From positions 1 through 64,000 of the forward strand of contig NZ_BAKM01000005.1 in the NCBI RefSeq assembly GCF_000614185.1: 64,000 bases of DNA, written 5' to 3'. Made by a program: the position numbers and the translations under genes. The stretch comes from Phocaeicola sartorii JCM 17136 = DSM 21941 (GTDB taxonomy: Bacteria; Bacteroidota; Bacteroidia; Bacteroidales; Bacteroidaceae). Of the stretch, positions 40,565-50,351 are shown piece after piece. The number at the start of each line of letters is the position of its first letter. Position 1 is the stretch's first letter. The notes under the pieces are model-generated. The model was not told the DNA's origin. It worked only from the letters and a program-made list of their open reading frames with translations, and did not search any database.

Positions 40565-41401
40565 ATGAAAAAATATATCATTATAGCTCTTGTCTCCGGT
40601 ACGGCTTTGACGTCATGCGGAGAGTATAACAAAGTTTTAAAAAGCACGGACTACGAATATAAGTACGAAGCGGCCAAAAGTTACTTTGGCAAAGGGCAGA
40701 ACACCAAGGCGGCCACCATCCTGGAGGAGTTGATTACTATCATGAAGGGAACGGACAAGGCTGAGGAGTCACTTTATATGTTGGGCATGACCTACTATAA
40801 CCAAGGTGACTTCATCACCGCCTCACATTATTTCACCACCTATTATAACACTTATCCGCGGGGCGTCTATACGGAACAGGCCAGATATTTCTCGGGAAGA
40901 GCGTTGTTCCTGGACACTCCGGAACCTCGTTTGGACCAGTCGAGTACCTATAAGGCTATTCAGGAGCTGCAGATGTTTATGGAATATTTCCCTACCAGCA
41001 GCCGCCGGCAGGATGCGCAGCAAATGATTTTTGATTTGCAGGACAAGCTGGTGATGAAAGACTACCTGGCCGCGAAACTGTATTATGATCTGGGCTCTTA
41101 TACCGGAAACAGCACCTACAGCACTACCGGCAACAACTATCTGTCCTGTATTGTTACGGCTCAGAATGCACTGAAAGACTATCCTTATACCAAGATGCGC
41201 GAGGATCTTTCCATCCTTGTACTGCGTGCCAAGCATGACATGGCGAAGGCGAGTGTGGAAGAAAAGAAAGAAGAGCGTATGCGTGAGACGATAGATGAAT
41301 ACTATTCTTTCAAGAACGAATTCCCCGACAGCAAATATACGAAGGAGGTGGACAACATCTACAAGGATGCCCATAAGTACGTAAAAGAATTTAATGAATA
41401 A
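40565..41401 (+). CDS. bamD: Outer membrane assembly lipoprotein BamD
   Basis: Lipoprotein component of the BAM complex that folds barrels into the outer membrane. 278 residues. The lipobox ALTSC is near residue 19. TPR-like repeats follow, with the family phrases SLYMLGMTYYNQGDFITASHYF and AYFSGRALFLD-like segments, ending in FKNEFPDSKYTKEVDNIYKDA. ATG 40565 is chosen because it gives the signal peptide MKKYIIIALVSGTALTSC and lies after the promoter. It is the first gene of the conserved bamD-rpoZ-DUF4293 set. Confidence 0.92.
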   Translation: MKKYIIIALVSGTALTSCGEYNKVLKSTDYEYKYEAAKSYFGKGQNTKAATILEELITIMKGTDKAEESLYMLGMTYYNQGDFITASHYFTTYYNTYPRGVYTEQARYFSGRALFLDTPEPRLDQSSTYKAIQELQMFMEYFPTSSRRQDAQQMIFDLQDKLVMKDYLAAKLYYDLGSYTGNSTYSTTGNNYLSCIVTAQNALKDYPYTKMREDLSILVLRAKHDMAKASVEEKKEERMRETIDEYYSFKNEFPDSKYTKEVDNIYKDAHKYVKEFNE

Positions 41402-41417
41402 AACTAAATAAGAAATT

Positions 41418-41813
41418 ATGGATTACAAAAAGACAAACGCTCCAAGTAATACTGTTACCCGTGACATGATGGATTTATGTGCGGACACAGGTAACATTTA
41501 TGAAACTGTTGCTATCATTGGCAAACGTGCCAACCAGATTAGTGTTGAGATGAAGAACGATCTTTCAAAGAAATTGCAGGAATTTGCCTCATACAACGAT
41601 AATCTGGAAGAAGTCTTTGAAAATAGAGAGCAGATCGAAATCTCACGTTATTATGAAAAGCTTCCGAAGCCGACATTGATCGCTGCTCAGGAATACGAAG
41701 AAGGCAAGGTTTATTTCCGTAATCCTGCTAAAGAAAAAGAAAATTACAGTAATTTCATCCGGGACTGTGACGAAGGTCTTTTCACCACAGATTACACAGA
41801 TCGACTTCTGTAG
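41418..41813 (+). CDS. rpoZ: RNA polymerase omega subunit, apparent C-terminal extension
   Basis: Bacteroidetes-type RpoZ, which binds the beta-prime subunit and helps assemble RNA polymerase. The sequence MDYKKTNAPSNTVTRDMMDLCADTGNIYETVAIIGKRANQI is characteristic. The usual protein is about 110 residues and ends soon after EGKVYFRNPAKEKE. Here the frame runs on to 41813 (131 residues) through an inverted repeat. One extra A in GAAAATTA near 41740-41744 would instead give KEKEKLQ and a TAA at 41750-41752, so I think the tail after residue 109 is an artefact. Second gene of the bamD set. Confidence 0.9.
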   Translation: MDYKKTNAPSNTVTRDMMDLCADTGNIYETVAIIGKRANQISVEMKNDLSKKLQEFASYNDNLEEVFENREQIEISRYYEKLPKPTLIAAQEYEEGKVYFRNPAKEKENYSNFIRDCDEGLFTTDYTDRLL

Positions 41814-41868
41814 GAAAACACGTTGTTCCTTGTGCGGAAGCGGCATTAGTCTGAGTAATCTGTGGTGA
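41782..41868. repeat. Inverted repeat with 14-bp arms after rpoZ
   Basis: TCACCACAGATTAC (41782-41795) is the exact reverse complement of GTAATCTGTGGTGA (41855-41868). It includes the ACACAGAT-type motif that is repeated in many Bacteroides intergenic regions. It could be a transcript-stabilising hairpin or a small non-autonomous element. Confidence 0.7.
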
Positions 41869-41899
41869 GTTTTGACACCTCCTCCTTTATAAATAGCTC

Positions 41900-41979
41900 T
41901 GTCATTCTGAACGCAGTGAAGAATCTGATAACCATTCACTTTGTGTTTTCAGGTTCTTCACTGCGTTCGGAATGACAGG
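41900..41979. repeat. Inverted repeat with 28-bp arms before DUF4293 gene
   Basis: Arm 1 (41900-41927, beginning CTGTCATTCTGAACGCAG) and arm 2 (41952-41979, ending CGTTCGGAATGACAG) are complementary with only two mismatches around a 24-base spacer. GTCATTCTGAnCGnAG-type repeats are widely dispersed intergenic elements in diverse bacteria. It sits inside the rpoZ-DUF4293 intergenic space and does not interrupt a gene. Confidence 0.8.
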
Positions 41980-42013
41980 GATTGTATGATTTAAAATAAA
42001 AATAAAAGCGACT

Positions 42014-42466
42014 ATGATACAACGCATTCAATCTGTTTATTTACTTGTTGTCACTATCTTGATTATTATTTGCCTGTGTAGTCCCGTAGGTTCGTACATA
42101 GGAAGTGATTATAGTGTTTCCGCTTTAACAAATCTGTGTCTTACGATGGCGGACGGTACCAAGGATTACGCTCCATGGGCCTTGTTCGCAATCTTGCTGG
42201 TTGTTGCGGTTCTTGCTTTCGGAGCCATCTTCATGTTCAAGAAACGTATGTTGCAAATCCGCCTGACTATTTTCAGCACTATCTTGCTGATCGGGTATTA
42301 TGCCACATTGGCCACCTTCATTTTTATGCTGAAAGAAGAGTCGATGACATTTTCTCTTTCATGGACAGCATGTCTGCCGTTGGTTGCCATCATTTTGAAC
42401 TGGCTTGCCATTCGTGCCATTGGTAAAGACGAGGTATTGGTCAAGGCGTATGACCGGTTGAGATAA
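42014..42466 (+). CDS. DUF4293 family membrane protein
   Basis: Membrane protein of 150 residues with four hydrophobic segments (about 6-26, 55-75, 84-106 and 118-135) and the family-typical N-terminus MIQRIQSVYLL. Widespread in Bacteroidetes and nearly always near rpoZ and bamD, but of unknown function. Its distance from rpoZ is filled by two inverted repeats. A terminator follows. Confidence 0.9.
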   Translation: MIQRIQSVYLLVVTILIIICLCSPVGSYIGSDYSVSALTNLCLTMADGTKDYAPWALFAILLVVAVLAFGAIFMFKKRMLQIRLTIFSTILLIGYYATLATFIFMLKEESMTFSLSWTACLPLVAIILNWLAIRAIGKDEVLVKAYDRLR

Positions 42467-42500
42467 AGCTGAGGAAATTAATTTTTATATTATACGATTG

Positions 42501-42533
42501 AAAAAGCCTGCAAGATATGCCTTGCAGGCTTTT
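42501..42533 (+). terminator. Terminator after DUF4293 gene
   Basis: AAAAAGCCTGCAAG (42501-42514) pairs with CTTGCAGGCTTTT (42521-42533), with a six-base loop. It works for the convergent PorT gene as well. Confidence 0.85.
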
Positions 42534-42580
42534 GTCGTATTATAAGATCGGAGCGCGGGTATCGCGGAATAAAATCTTTT

Positions 42581-43264
42581 TTATTTAGTGATATCTATCA
42601 GGTAACTCAGCCGTATTCCGATGAACGAGTGGGCTGAGCGCTCGAAATAATCTCTTTTCGAGTTCTTGTAAAAGTCGCTCAGTCCCATGTAGTAGCGTCC
42701 TTCCAGCAAGAAATGTCCGATACCGGTGCTGACTTCCAGACCGGCTCCGGCTGTGATGCCGTAATCAAATTTGTTTTCTACCTCTTTGCCGTGTTCCGGT
42801 CTTGTTGTGGAGGTAGTCCAGTTTATCTTTTCGTTGTCACCCAGGAAAAAGCCGATTTGCGGTCCTGCATTGAAAAACACCTTCACTCCGCGGTTCAATG
42901 CATCCTTGCCGAATGCCAGATGCGCCATGAAAGGGATTTCCAGATAATTCATGGTGCGGCTGTAAGAATTGCCGGATTCATCTTCTATCTTTTCGTCCCA
43001 TCCGCGTTGCGAATAGTTTATTTCCATTTGTACGCCACACATCATCTTGAAATATTTTTCGGACATGTATCTCATGGTGACACCCGCGGACATCGTGTTC
43101 AGCGTGTTCAGCTTTATTTTCGGGTTGAAGCTGACGGTGCTCATGTTCAGACCGCCATTGATGCCGACAGCGAAATTATGACGTTCTTCACCCAACTGTG
43201 CAGCCGCCGGCAACGCAAAGAACAGCGCCAGTACAAGCAGTCCGAAGTTTTTATACTTTTTCAT
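42581..43264 (-). CDS. PorT-family outer-membrane beta-barrel protein
   Basis: Barrel protein of 227 residues with a signal peptide (KNFGLLVLALFFALPAAAQ). It starts with VGINGGLNMSTVSF and has the PorT-like patterns MNYLEIPFMAHLAFG, FNAGPQIGFFLG and DYGITAGAGLEVSTGIGHFLLEGRYYMGLSDFY. PorT itself helps type IX secretion in Porphyromonas; most members in Bacteroides have no proven role. Its ATG overlaps the stop of the upstream LysM gene by one base, so the two are co-translated. Confidence 0.88.
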   Translation of the reverse strand: MKKYKNFGLLVLALFFALPAAAQLGEERHNFAVGINGGLNMSTVSFNPKIKLNTLNTMSAGVTMRYMSEKYFKMMCGVQMEINYSQRGWDEKIEDESGNSYSRTMNYLEIPFMAHLAFGKDALNRGVKVFFNAGPQIGFFLGDNEKINWTTSTTRPEHGKEVENKFDYGITAGAGLEVSTGIGHFLLEGRYYMGLSDFYKNSKRDYFERSAHSFIGIRLSYLIDITK

Positions 43265-45074
43265 TATTCAAAATCAAGTTTAATCAGTTCAAAGTCCTTG
43301 GTAAAGTGAACGAAGAACACTTTGCGATTGATAAATCCACCCCAGTTGTTTACCCGTTCAAATTTGAATCCGGTCTGGATAGGGGTGACGGCTACCTTGT
43401 CCAGTTTGTCCTCCAGCTTGTTGCCGTACTGTGACAGGCCCTTCAGGAAGAAATATCCTGTATCGAATCCCAGCATACCATATTTAGGGAATGAGTTGAG
43501 CATGTCCTTGCTGTACCATTTGCGGTAGGCCGATGAAAACTGTACGGCTTCCGGAAACAGATTGTTCGTGTAGAATGAAGAATAGAAATAGGTGTCCAGC
43601 TCATAGAAACTGGCCAAATGGTCATGGGTGTAGGTCTGCCATTCCGGATAGCCGAACAACTGCATACGGTAGTCGGGGTTGTCACGGGAGGTCACAATCA
43701 GTTGTGGCAACAACTTTATCAATGCCACGTTGGTGCCTGAGGTCGGGATGAATACATTGTCCATCGTCGGGTTCATCACGCCTTTCAGTGACTCCGGAGT
43801 AATATTCTCTCCTTTTAGTCCGGTAAAAGGAATGTGCTTGCTCTTTAGCTCCTCTTTCAGTCCTTTTATAAAATCCGCTTTGTCTTTGTCGCCGTCCTCC
43901 GCGTCCAGGAAGATGACATTGGCGGTTGTGAACTTGCGGGTGAAATGTTCGTAAACTTCCGAGTATAGATAAGACTGGGGCGTATTTATCTGATAGATGG
44001 CGGGATTGTTGAAAACCTCACTCCCTTTGGAAGTAAAGGGCACTACCAGCCGTATATTGTTCTTTCTGGCGAATTCCGCAACCGGTTTCACCTGGTCGGG
44101 GTGGGCCGGGCCGAAGATGATATCCATGCTCTTCAGCTCGCTTCTGTCCAAAATGGTTTTGATGGAAGAAGTGTTGTTGTGAGTATCGTATGCGTACAGG
44201 TCGATGGAGCTCCTTTTTCTTTCAAACTGTTTACCGCCATCAGGAAACCTTCATAGTATTCCACCATGCGGGTCTGTTCATCGCGGTTACCCTTGCCGTC
44301 TGCCATGAATGGCAGCATTACGGCAGCTTTGATGGTAGATATCTTGCGTGTCTCTTTCTTACTTTCATTGAACAGTTGGTCGTCCGTGGGGATCACGGCT
44401 GGCGTATTGCCTGCAGGTGTTTCAGCCGTTGTATCCTTGGCGTACGGGATGCATAGGAACTTGCCCTTTTTCAGTTTCTCGGTGCGCAACTCGGGGTTGG
44501 CGGCAATCAGTTCGGCTTCTGTAATGCCATACAGGCGGCTGATGCTGAAGATGGTTTCCTTCCGTGCCACTTTGTGCATATCCCTGCAATTCGGCTTCAG
44601 TGGGGTGGAAGCGGTGGCAACCGCCGGAGGGGTCTGTCCGGCTTTCACTTCGTTCATGATGACCTCCTCGCTGTCCGTAGCTTTGGCGGGGATCACAATG
44701 ACTTGGCCTATACGGAAATTCTCCGCGCTCAGTCCGGGATTTGCCTGGCAGATGCGTTGTGCGGTTACTCCGTAGCGTTGCGTCAGTTTGTACAAGGTCT
44801 CACCCGCCTGGATGGTATGGAATACCTGTTGTGCCGCCCCGCTGTTCTTTTGTGGAATTTTCAAGGTCTCGCCGGCCTTGATCTTCAGGTCGCTGCCGGG
44901 GTTCATCTTGACGATATCGCCGGTAGTCACATTATACATGCTGGCTATGGAATAAAGACTTTGTCCTTTGGTGATGGTGTGCAGGAAATAGCCGGAGGAC
45001 TGCGTTTGGGCCATCATTCCGGTGCTGCTGGCAGACAAGGCTGCGATAAGATATAATGTTCGAATAAATTTCAT
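43264..45074 (-). CDS. LysM-repeat protein with periplasmic-binding-fold C-terminus, frameshifted
   Basis: Exported protein of about 603 residues. The signal peptide is MKFIRTLYLIAALSASSTGMMAQ from ATG 45074. Three LysM peptidoglycan-binding repeats follow (HTITKGQSLYSIASMYNVT; HTIQAGETLYKLTQRYGVT; HKVARKETIFSISRLYGIT). From about residue 250 it adopts a type 1 periplasmic binding-protein pattern (AAVMLPFMADGKGNRDEQTRMVEYYEGFLMA, then IIFGPAHPDQVKPVAEFA). The frame breaks at 44207-44213; one added A gives GSSIDLYAYDTHNNTSS. It may sense or hold an envelope ligand at the cell wall; that is inference. Operon with the PorT gene. Confidence 0.85.
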
Positions 45075-45195
45075 TTGCTGTGTGTTGATTAAACTGAGTG
45101 GCAAAAGTAACAAAAAAAACTGTTTTATTCACATTATATAGAAAGAATAGAAAATATTATTAGGCTTTTTAATTAAATATTTCATCGGGAAGCAT

Positions 45196-45203
45196 TAATT
45201 TTG
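45196..45203 (+). promoter_or_regulatory. Bacteroidetes -7 element for uvrA
   Basis: TAATTTTG matches TAnnTTTG, 26 bp before the uvrA ATG. The -33 box is unclear. On the opposite strand TACTTTTG (45102-45109) could serve the LysM gene. Confidence 0.5.
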
Positions 45204-45229
45204 CAGAGATTACGCAGAGTAAGAAGATT

Positions 45230-48058
45230 ATGAGTGAAGAAAAAGAACTGATTAATGTATACGGTGCCCGTGTACATAACTTGAAAGATATAGATGTTGA
45301 AATTCCACGAAACAGCCTGACGGTGATAACCGGATTGAGCGGAAGCGGTAAATCGTCCTTGGCGTTCGATACCATCTTCGCCGAAGGGCAGCGGAGGTAC
45401 ATTGAGACCTTTTCCGCATACGCCCGTAATTTCCTGGGAGGGTTGGAGCGTCCGGACGTGGACAAGATTACAGGGCTCAGTCCGGTAATCTCCATCGAAC
45501 AGAAAACGACCAACAAGAATCCCCGCTCTACTGTGGGAACCACGACAGAGATATACGATTATCTCCGTTTGCTTTATGCCCGTGCAGGAGTTGCTTATTC
45601 TTATCTTTCGGGAGAGAAGATGGTGAAATACACCGAGGAACAGATCATCGGCCTGATTCACCGGGATTATCAAGGTAAGAAGATATTTATGCTTGCCCCG
45701 TTGGTACGTACCCGCAAGGGGCATTACAAAGAACTTTTCGAGCAAGTGCGCAAGAAAGGCTATCTGTATGTCCGTGTGGACGGCGAGGTGCGCGAGATTG
45801 TACACGGCATGAAGCTGGACCGTTACAAGAACCACGATATCGAAGTCGTGATAGACAAGCTGGTTGTATCGGAAAAGGACGACAAACGACTGAAACAGAG
45901 TGTTGCCACCGCCATGCAGCAGGGTGAGGGGCTGATTATGATTTATGATGCCGATACCCGGGAGGTGCGCCATTACAGCAAGCGGTTGATGTGTCCCGTC
46001 ACCGGACTGTCTTATAAAGAACCCGCCCCTCATAATTTCTCGTTCAACTCTCCGCAGGGAGCTTGCCCCCGTTGTAAGGGGCTGGGGTATGTGAACCTGA
46101 TTGATGTGGACAAAGTGATTCCCGACAGGGGGCTTTCCATTTACGAAGGAGCCATCGCGCCTTTGGGTAAATATAAAAATGCCATGATCTTCTGGCAGAT
46201 AGAGGCGTTGCTTGAGAAATATGATTTTACGATCAAGACGCCGGTCAAGGATATGCCGGAGGATGCGATAGACGAAATACTCTATGGCTCGGATGAGCGT
46301 ATCAAGATAAAGAGCAGTCTGATTCATACGTCTTCCGACTACTTTGTGACCTACGAGGGGATTGTGAAGTACATTCAGATGATGCAGGAGAAGGATGCGT
46401 CGGCCACTGCCCAGAAGTGGGCGGAACAGTTTGCCAAGACCGATGTCTGCCCCGAATGCAAGGGCGCGCGCCTGAACAAGGAAGCGTTGCATTTCCGCAT
46501 TCACGACAAGAACATCTATGAACTGGCAAGCATGGACATCAACGAACTGTATGACTGGTTGCAGCAGCTCGATCCTTTTCTGGAAGACAAGCAGCGCATG
46601 ATTGCCGCCGAGATTTTGAAGGAGATCCGTACCCGTCTGAAGTTCCTGTTGGATGTGGGGCTGGATTATCTTTCGCTGAACCGTACCTCGGTCTCCCTTT
46701 CGGGAGGCGAGAGCCAGCGTATCCGTCTGGCAACCCAAATCGGTTCCCAGCTGGTGAACGTGCTTTATATTCTGGATGAACCGAGTATCGGATTGCATCA
46801 ACGGGACAACCTCCGCCTGATCAACTCCTTGAAGAAGTTGCGTGACACAGGTAACTCTGTCATCGTGGTGGAACATGACAAGGATATGATGCTGGCAGCG
46901 GACTATGTGGTTGATATGGGACCGAAAGCCGGCCGTCTGGGAGGCGAGGTGGTGTTTCAGGGGACTCCGAAACAAATGCTTCAGACAGAAACACTTACCT
47001 CTAAATACTTGAACGGACAGATGAAGATAGAGATACCGGCCGAACGCCGCCCCGGCAACGGGAAATCCTTGTGGCTGAGAGGGGCGAAGGGAAACAACCT
47101 GAAGAATGTGGATGTGGAATTTCCTTTGGGAAAACTCATTTGCGTCACAGGAGTGTCCGGCAGTGGCAAGTCTACACTGATCAACGATACCTTGCAGCCC
47201 ATCCTGTCACAGCATTTCTACCGTTCTTTGCAGGAACCTCTGCCTTACGACAGTGTGGAGGGACTGGAGTATATAGATAAGGTGGTGAATGTGGACCAGT
47301 CGCCGTTGGGCAGGACACCGCGTTCCAATCCGGCCACCTATACAGGAGTATTCTCGGATATCCGGAATCTGTTTGTCGGTCTGCCCGAAGCGAAGATCCG
47401 TGGCTATAAGCCGGGGCGTTTCTCGTTCAATGTAACCGGAGGACGCTGCGAGGCTTGCGGCGGTAACGGATACAAGACCATCGAAATGAATTTCCTGCCC
47501 GATGTGCTGGTGCCTTGCGAGGTTTGTCATGGCAAACGATACAACCGCGAGACGCTGGAAGTGCGCTATAAGGGTAAATCCATAGCCGATGTACTGGACA
47601 TGACCATCAATCGTGCCGTAGAGTTCTTTGAGAATGTGCCTCAGATTCTGAATAAGATCAAAGTGCTGCAAGAGGTGGGATTGGGATACATTAAACTGGG
47701 ACAGCCCTCCACCACTTTGTCGGGCGGAGAGAGCCAGCGTGTGAAACTGGCTACGGAACTGTCCAAACGTGATACCGGAAAAACGATGTATATTCTGGAT
47801 GAACCCACTACCGGACTTCATTTCGAAGATATCCGTGTGCTGATGAATGTGCTGAACAAGCTGGTGGAGAAAGGCAATACCGTTCTGGTTATCGAACATA
47901 ACCTGGACGTGATCAAACTGGCGGATTACATCATCGATATGGGTCCCGAAGGCGGACGGGGCGGAGGACAGGTGCTTGCTGCCGGAACTCCCGAAGAAGT
48001 GGCCGGAAGCAAGAAAGGATATACCCCGAAGTTTATAAAAGAAGAATTGGAAAATTAA
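45230..48058 (+). CDS. uvrA: Excinuclease ABC subunit A
   Basis: UvrA, the damage-recognising ABC ATPase of nucleotide excision repair, 942 residues and intact. The first Walker A is GLSGSGKSSLAFDTIFAEGQRRY near residue 37 and the second is GVSGSGKSTLIND near residue 640. The two signature motifs are LSGGESQRIRLA and LSGGESQRVKLA. Zinc sites are visible: CPRCKGLGY with CPECKGARLN, and CEACGGNGYK with CEVCHGKRYN. uvrB lies 5 kb upstream on the other strand. It is followed after 14 nt by a YbaK gene. Confidence 0.98.
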   Translation: MSEEKELINVYGARVHNLKDIDVEIPRNSLTVITGLSGSGKSSLAFDTIFAEGQRRYIETFSAYARNFLGGLERPDVDKITGLSPVISIEQKTTNKNPRSTVGTTTEIYDYLRLLYARAGVAYSYLSGEKMVKYTEEQIIGLIHRDYQGKKIFMLAPLVRTRKGHYKELFEQVRKKGYLYVRVDGEVREIVHGMKLDRYKNHDIEVVIDKLVVSEKDDKRLKQSVATAMQQGEGLIMIYDADTREVRHYSKRLMCPVTGLSYKEPAPHNFSFNSPQGACPRCKGLGYVNLIDVDKVIPDRGLSIYEGAIAPLGKYKNAMIFWQIEALLEKYDFTIKTPVKDMPEDAIDEILYGSDERIKIKSSLIHTSSDYFVTYEGIVKYIQMMQEKDASATAQKWAEQFAKTDVCPECKGARLNKEALHFRIHDKNIYELASMDINELYDWLQQLDPFLEDKQRMIAAEILKEIRTRLKFLLDVGLDYLSLNRTSVSLSGGESQRIRLATQIGSQLVNVLYILDEPSIGLHQRDNLRLINSLKKLRDTGNSVIVVEHDKDMMLAADYVVDMGPKAGRLGGEVVFQGTPKQMLQTETLTSKYLNGQMKIEIPAERRPGNGKSLWLRGAKGNNLKNVDVEFPLGKLICVTGVSGSGKSTLINDTLQPILSQHFYRSLQEPLPYDSVEGLEYIDKVVNVDQSPLGRTPRSNPATYTGVFSDIRNLFVGLPEAKIRGYKPGRFSFNVTGGRCEACGGNGYKTIEMNFLPDVLVPCEVCHGKRYNRETLEVRYKGKSIADVLDMTINRAVEFFENVPQILNKIKVLQEVGLGYIKLGQPSTTLSGGESQRVKLATELSKRDTGKTMYILDEPTTGLHFEDIRVLMNVLNKLVEKGNTVLVIEHNLDVIKLADYIIDMGPEGGRGGGQVLAAGTPEEVAGSKKGYTPKFIKEELEN

Positions 48059-48072
48059 CCGGCATACCAGCA

Positions 48073-48558
48073 ATGAAAGAAAAAATAGCTAAAACCAACG
48101 TAGCCCGTCTGCTTGATAAAGCCAGGATAGCCTACGAGCTTATTCCATACGAAGTAGACGAGAACGACCTCAGCGCCATCCACGTAGCCGCCAGTCTGGG
48201 TGAGAACATAGAACAAGTCTTCAAGACCTTGGTGCTTCATGGAGACAAATCAGGGTATTTTGTCTGTGTCATACCCGGCGAGCACGAGGTGGATTTAAAA
48301 ATGGCGGCCAAAGTCTCAGGTAACAAGAAATGCGACTTGATTCCCATGAAAGAGCTGCTTCCCCTGACAGGATATATCCGGGGAGGATGTTCCCCCATCG
48401 GCATGAAAAAGCATTTCCCCACCTACATACACGAGACTTGCACCGCATTTCCCTACATTTATATCAGTGCCGGTATCCGCGGATTACAGATAAAAATAGC
48501 GGCCGATGACCTGATAAAAGAAACGAAAGCAGAGATTTGTTCCCTTTTCACCGAATAA
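48073..48558 (+). CDS. ybaK: YbaK/EbsC-family Cys-tRNA(Pro) deacylase
   Basis: Trans-editing enzyme of 161 residues that hydrolyses cysteine mistakenly loaded on tRNA-Pro. It shows KTLVLHGDKSGYFVCVIPGEHEVDLKMAAKVSG with the conserved Lys region, and LTGYIRGGCSPIGMKK, the family's GGxSP motif. The tail is short. It follows uvrA closely, and a terminator follows it, so the two likely share a transcript. Confidence 0.92.
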   Translation: MKEKIAKTNVARLLDKARIAYELIPYEVDENDLSAIHVAASLGENIEQVFKTLVLHGDKSGYFVCVIPGEHEVDLKMAAKVSGNKKCDLIPMKELLPLTGYIRGGCSPIGMKKHFPTYIHETCTAFPYIYISAGIRGLQIKIAADDLIKETKAEICSLFTE

Positions 48559-48565
48559 ATAGGCC

Positions 48566-48596
48566 AAAAAGAGTCACATTTGTGGCTCTTTTTTTT
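48566..48596 (+). terminator. Terminator after ybaK
   Basis: AAAAAGAGTCACA (48566-48578) pairs with TGTGGCTCTTTTT (48581-48593), with one G-T pair, followed by T's. Confidence 0.8.
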
Positions 48597-48614
48597 CAGA
48601 TAGACTAAAAGTTA

Positions 48615-48622
48615 TATCTTTG
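48615..48622 (+). promoter_or_regulatory. Bacteroidetes -7 element for the POT transporter gene
   Basis: TATCTTTG, 41 bp before the ATG. The upstream TTTC near 48594 is a poor -33 box and overlaps the terminator. Confidence 0.5.
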
Positions 48623-48663
48623 CAAAAAAAGAATACTAACTATTAATTAAATCTTTATCAATT

Positions 48664-50324
48664 ATGTTTGAAGGACAGCCGAAAGGCTTATACGCATTAG
48701 CTCTCGCCAATACCGGCGAACGCTTTGGTTATTACACCATGCTTGCTATTTTCACTCTCTTCCTGCAAGCGAAATTCGGCTTTACAGCCGCCACAACGTC
48801 AACGATCTTTGCCAGTTTCCTGGCAGGAGTGTATTTCATGCCGCTTATCGGAGGTATCCTGGCCGATAAATTCGGTTATGGCAAGATGGTTACCACTGGT
48901 ATCATTATCATGTTTGCCGGTTATGTGCTGCTGGCTATCCCGATGGCAACCAATATCGGATTGTATTCCATGTTCGGCGCTCTTGCCCTGATTGCTTTGG
49001 GAACCGGACTTTTCAAGGGAAATCTGCAAGTAATGGTAGGTAACCTGTACGATGCTCCCGAGTATAGCGCGAAACGCGACACTGCTTTCAGCTTGTTCTA
49101 TATGGCGATCAACATCGGCGCCCTGTTCGCTCCGACTGCCGCTACTGCCATGACCAACTATGTGCTGGGCAAAGCAGGCTTCAGCTATGTGCCCAGATAC
49201 CTTCTCTGGCACACCAGTTCCTGGACGGTACGATTACCGCCGAAGGCGAGGCCACACTGACTGCCATGCAGACCGCACAGAATTTCACAGGAAGCATGGC
49301 TGATTTCTGTACTACTTACATTGAAAAATTGTCAGAAGCCTATAACTATGGTTTTGGTGTGGCATGTATCTCATTGATTGCCTCCATGGCTATTTATATT
49401 ATTTTCCGTCCTACATTCAAGCATGCCGATTATAACTCCAAGCAGGCTAAACCGGCCAATGTACACGAAGAAGAGCTGACTCCCGCACAGACCAAAGAAC
49501 GCATCGTCGCTTTGTTGCTGGTATTCGCAGTGGTTATTTTCTTCTGGATGGCATTCCATCAGAACGGTCTTACCATGACCTTCTTCGCCCGTGACTACAC
49601 GGCACATGAGGTGACCGGCATGGACCGTCTTGGCTTCAGCGTATGGAATCTGGCTCTTCTTATTGTAACCGTTTATGCAGGTTTCTCACTGTTCCAGTCC
49701 AAGACAGGCAAGGGTAAATTGATTTCAGGCGTAATCGCTACGCTGGCTCTTGTGGTCTTAGGAATCAATTATGGTACTATGGACCCTACATTGCCTATCC
49801 TTCCTCAGATTTTCCAGCAGTTTAACCCCTTCTTCGTTGTCGCTCTGACTCCGGTATCATTGGCCGTGTTCGGTTCATTGGCAAAGAAAGGAAAAGAACC
49901 ATCGGCTCCGCGTAAAATCGGTATCGGTATGGTGATTGCCGCAGTAGGTTTCATGTTGCTGGCATTCGGCTCATTCGGTCTGCCTACTCCTGCCGAAGTA
50001 GAAGCCAATGGTATTGCCGAGAGCGCGTTGGTTTCACCCAATTGGCTGATCTCGACTTATCTGGTATTGACTTTTGCCGAATTGTTCCTGTCACCAATGG
50101 GTATCTCATTCGTTTCCAAGGTAGCTCCTCCCAAGTATAAAGGTGCTATGATGGGACTTTGGTTCGTGGCTACTGCTATTGGTAACTATCTGGTAGCTAT
50201 CATCGGTTATTTGTGGGGTGATATGCAGTTGTGGATGGTATGGAGTGTATTGATTGTGTGCTGCTTGCTTTCTGCATTATTCATTTTCTCTATCATGAAG
50301 AAACTGGAAAAGGTTGCGAAATAA
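48664..50324 (+). CDS. POT/PTR2-family proton-dependent oligopeptide transporter, frameshifted
   Basis: Inner-membrane major-facilitator protein of about 553 residues that imports di- and tripeptides with protons. The proton-coupling motif ERFGYY (GERFGYYTML) is in the first helix. FASFLAGVYFMPLIGGILAD, GTGLFKGNLQVMVG (PTR2 signature) and FAELFLSPMGISFVSKVAPPKYKG follow in later helices. The frame breaks at 49188-49192; one G restored in GTGCCC gives YVAQIPSLAHQFLDGTITAEGE, bridging the two parts. A terminator follows. Fits a peptide-using gut lifestyle, with the S9 peptidase at 11.6 kb. Confidence 0.93.
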
Positions 50325-50351
50325 TTCCTGCCCATAGTCATATATAGAAAA

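Noticed and set aside
45182-46975. A 597-residue open frame on the minus strand
   Set aside because: It lies wholly opposite the intact, strongly conserved uvrA gene and has no recognisable domain; it is a product of codon bias. The same holds for the minus-strand frame at 47207-48073.
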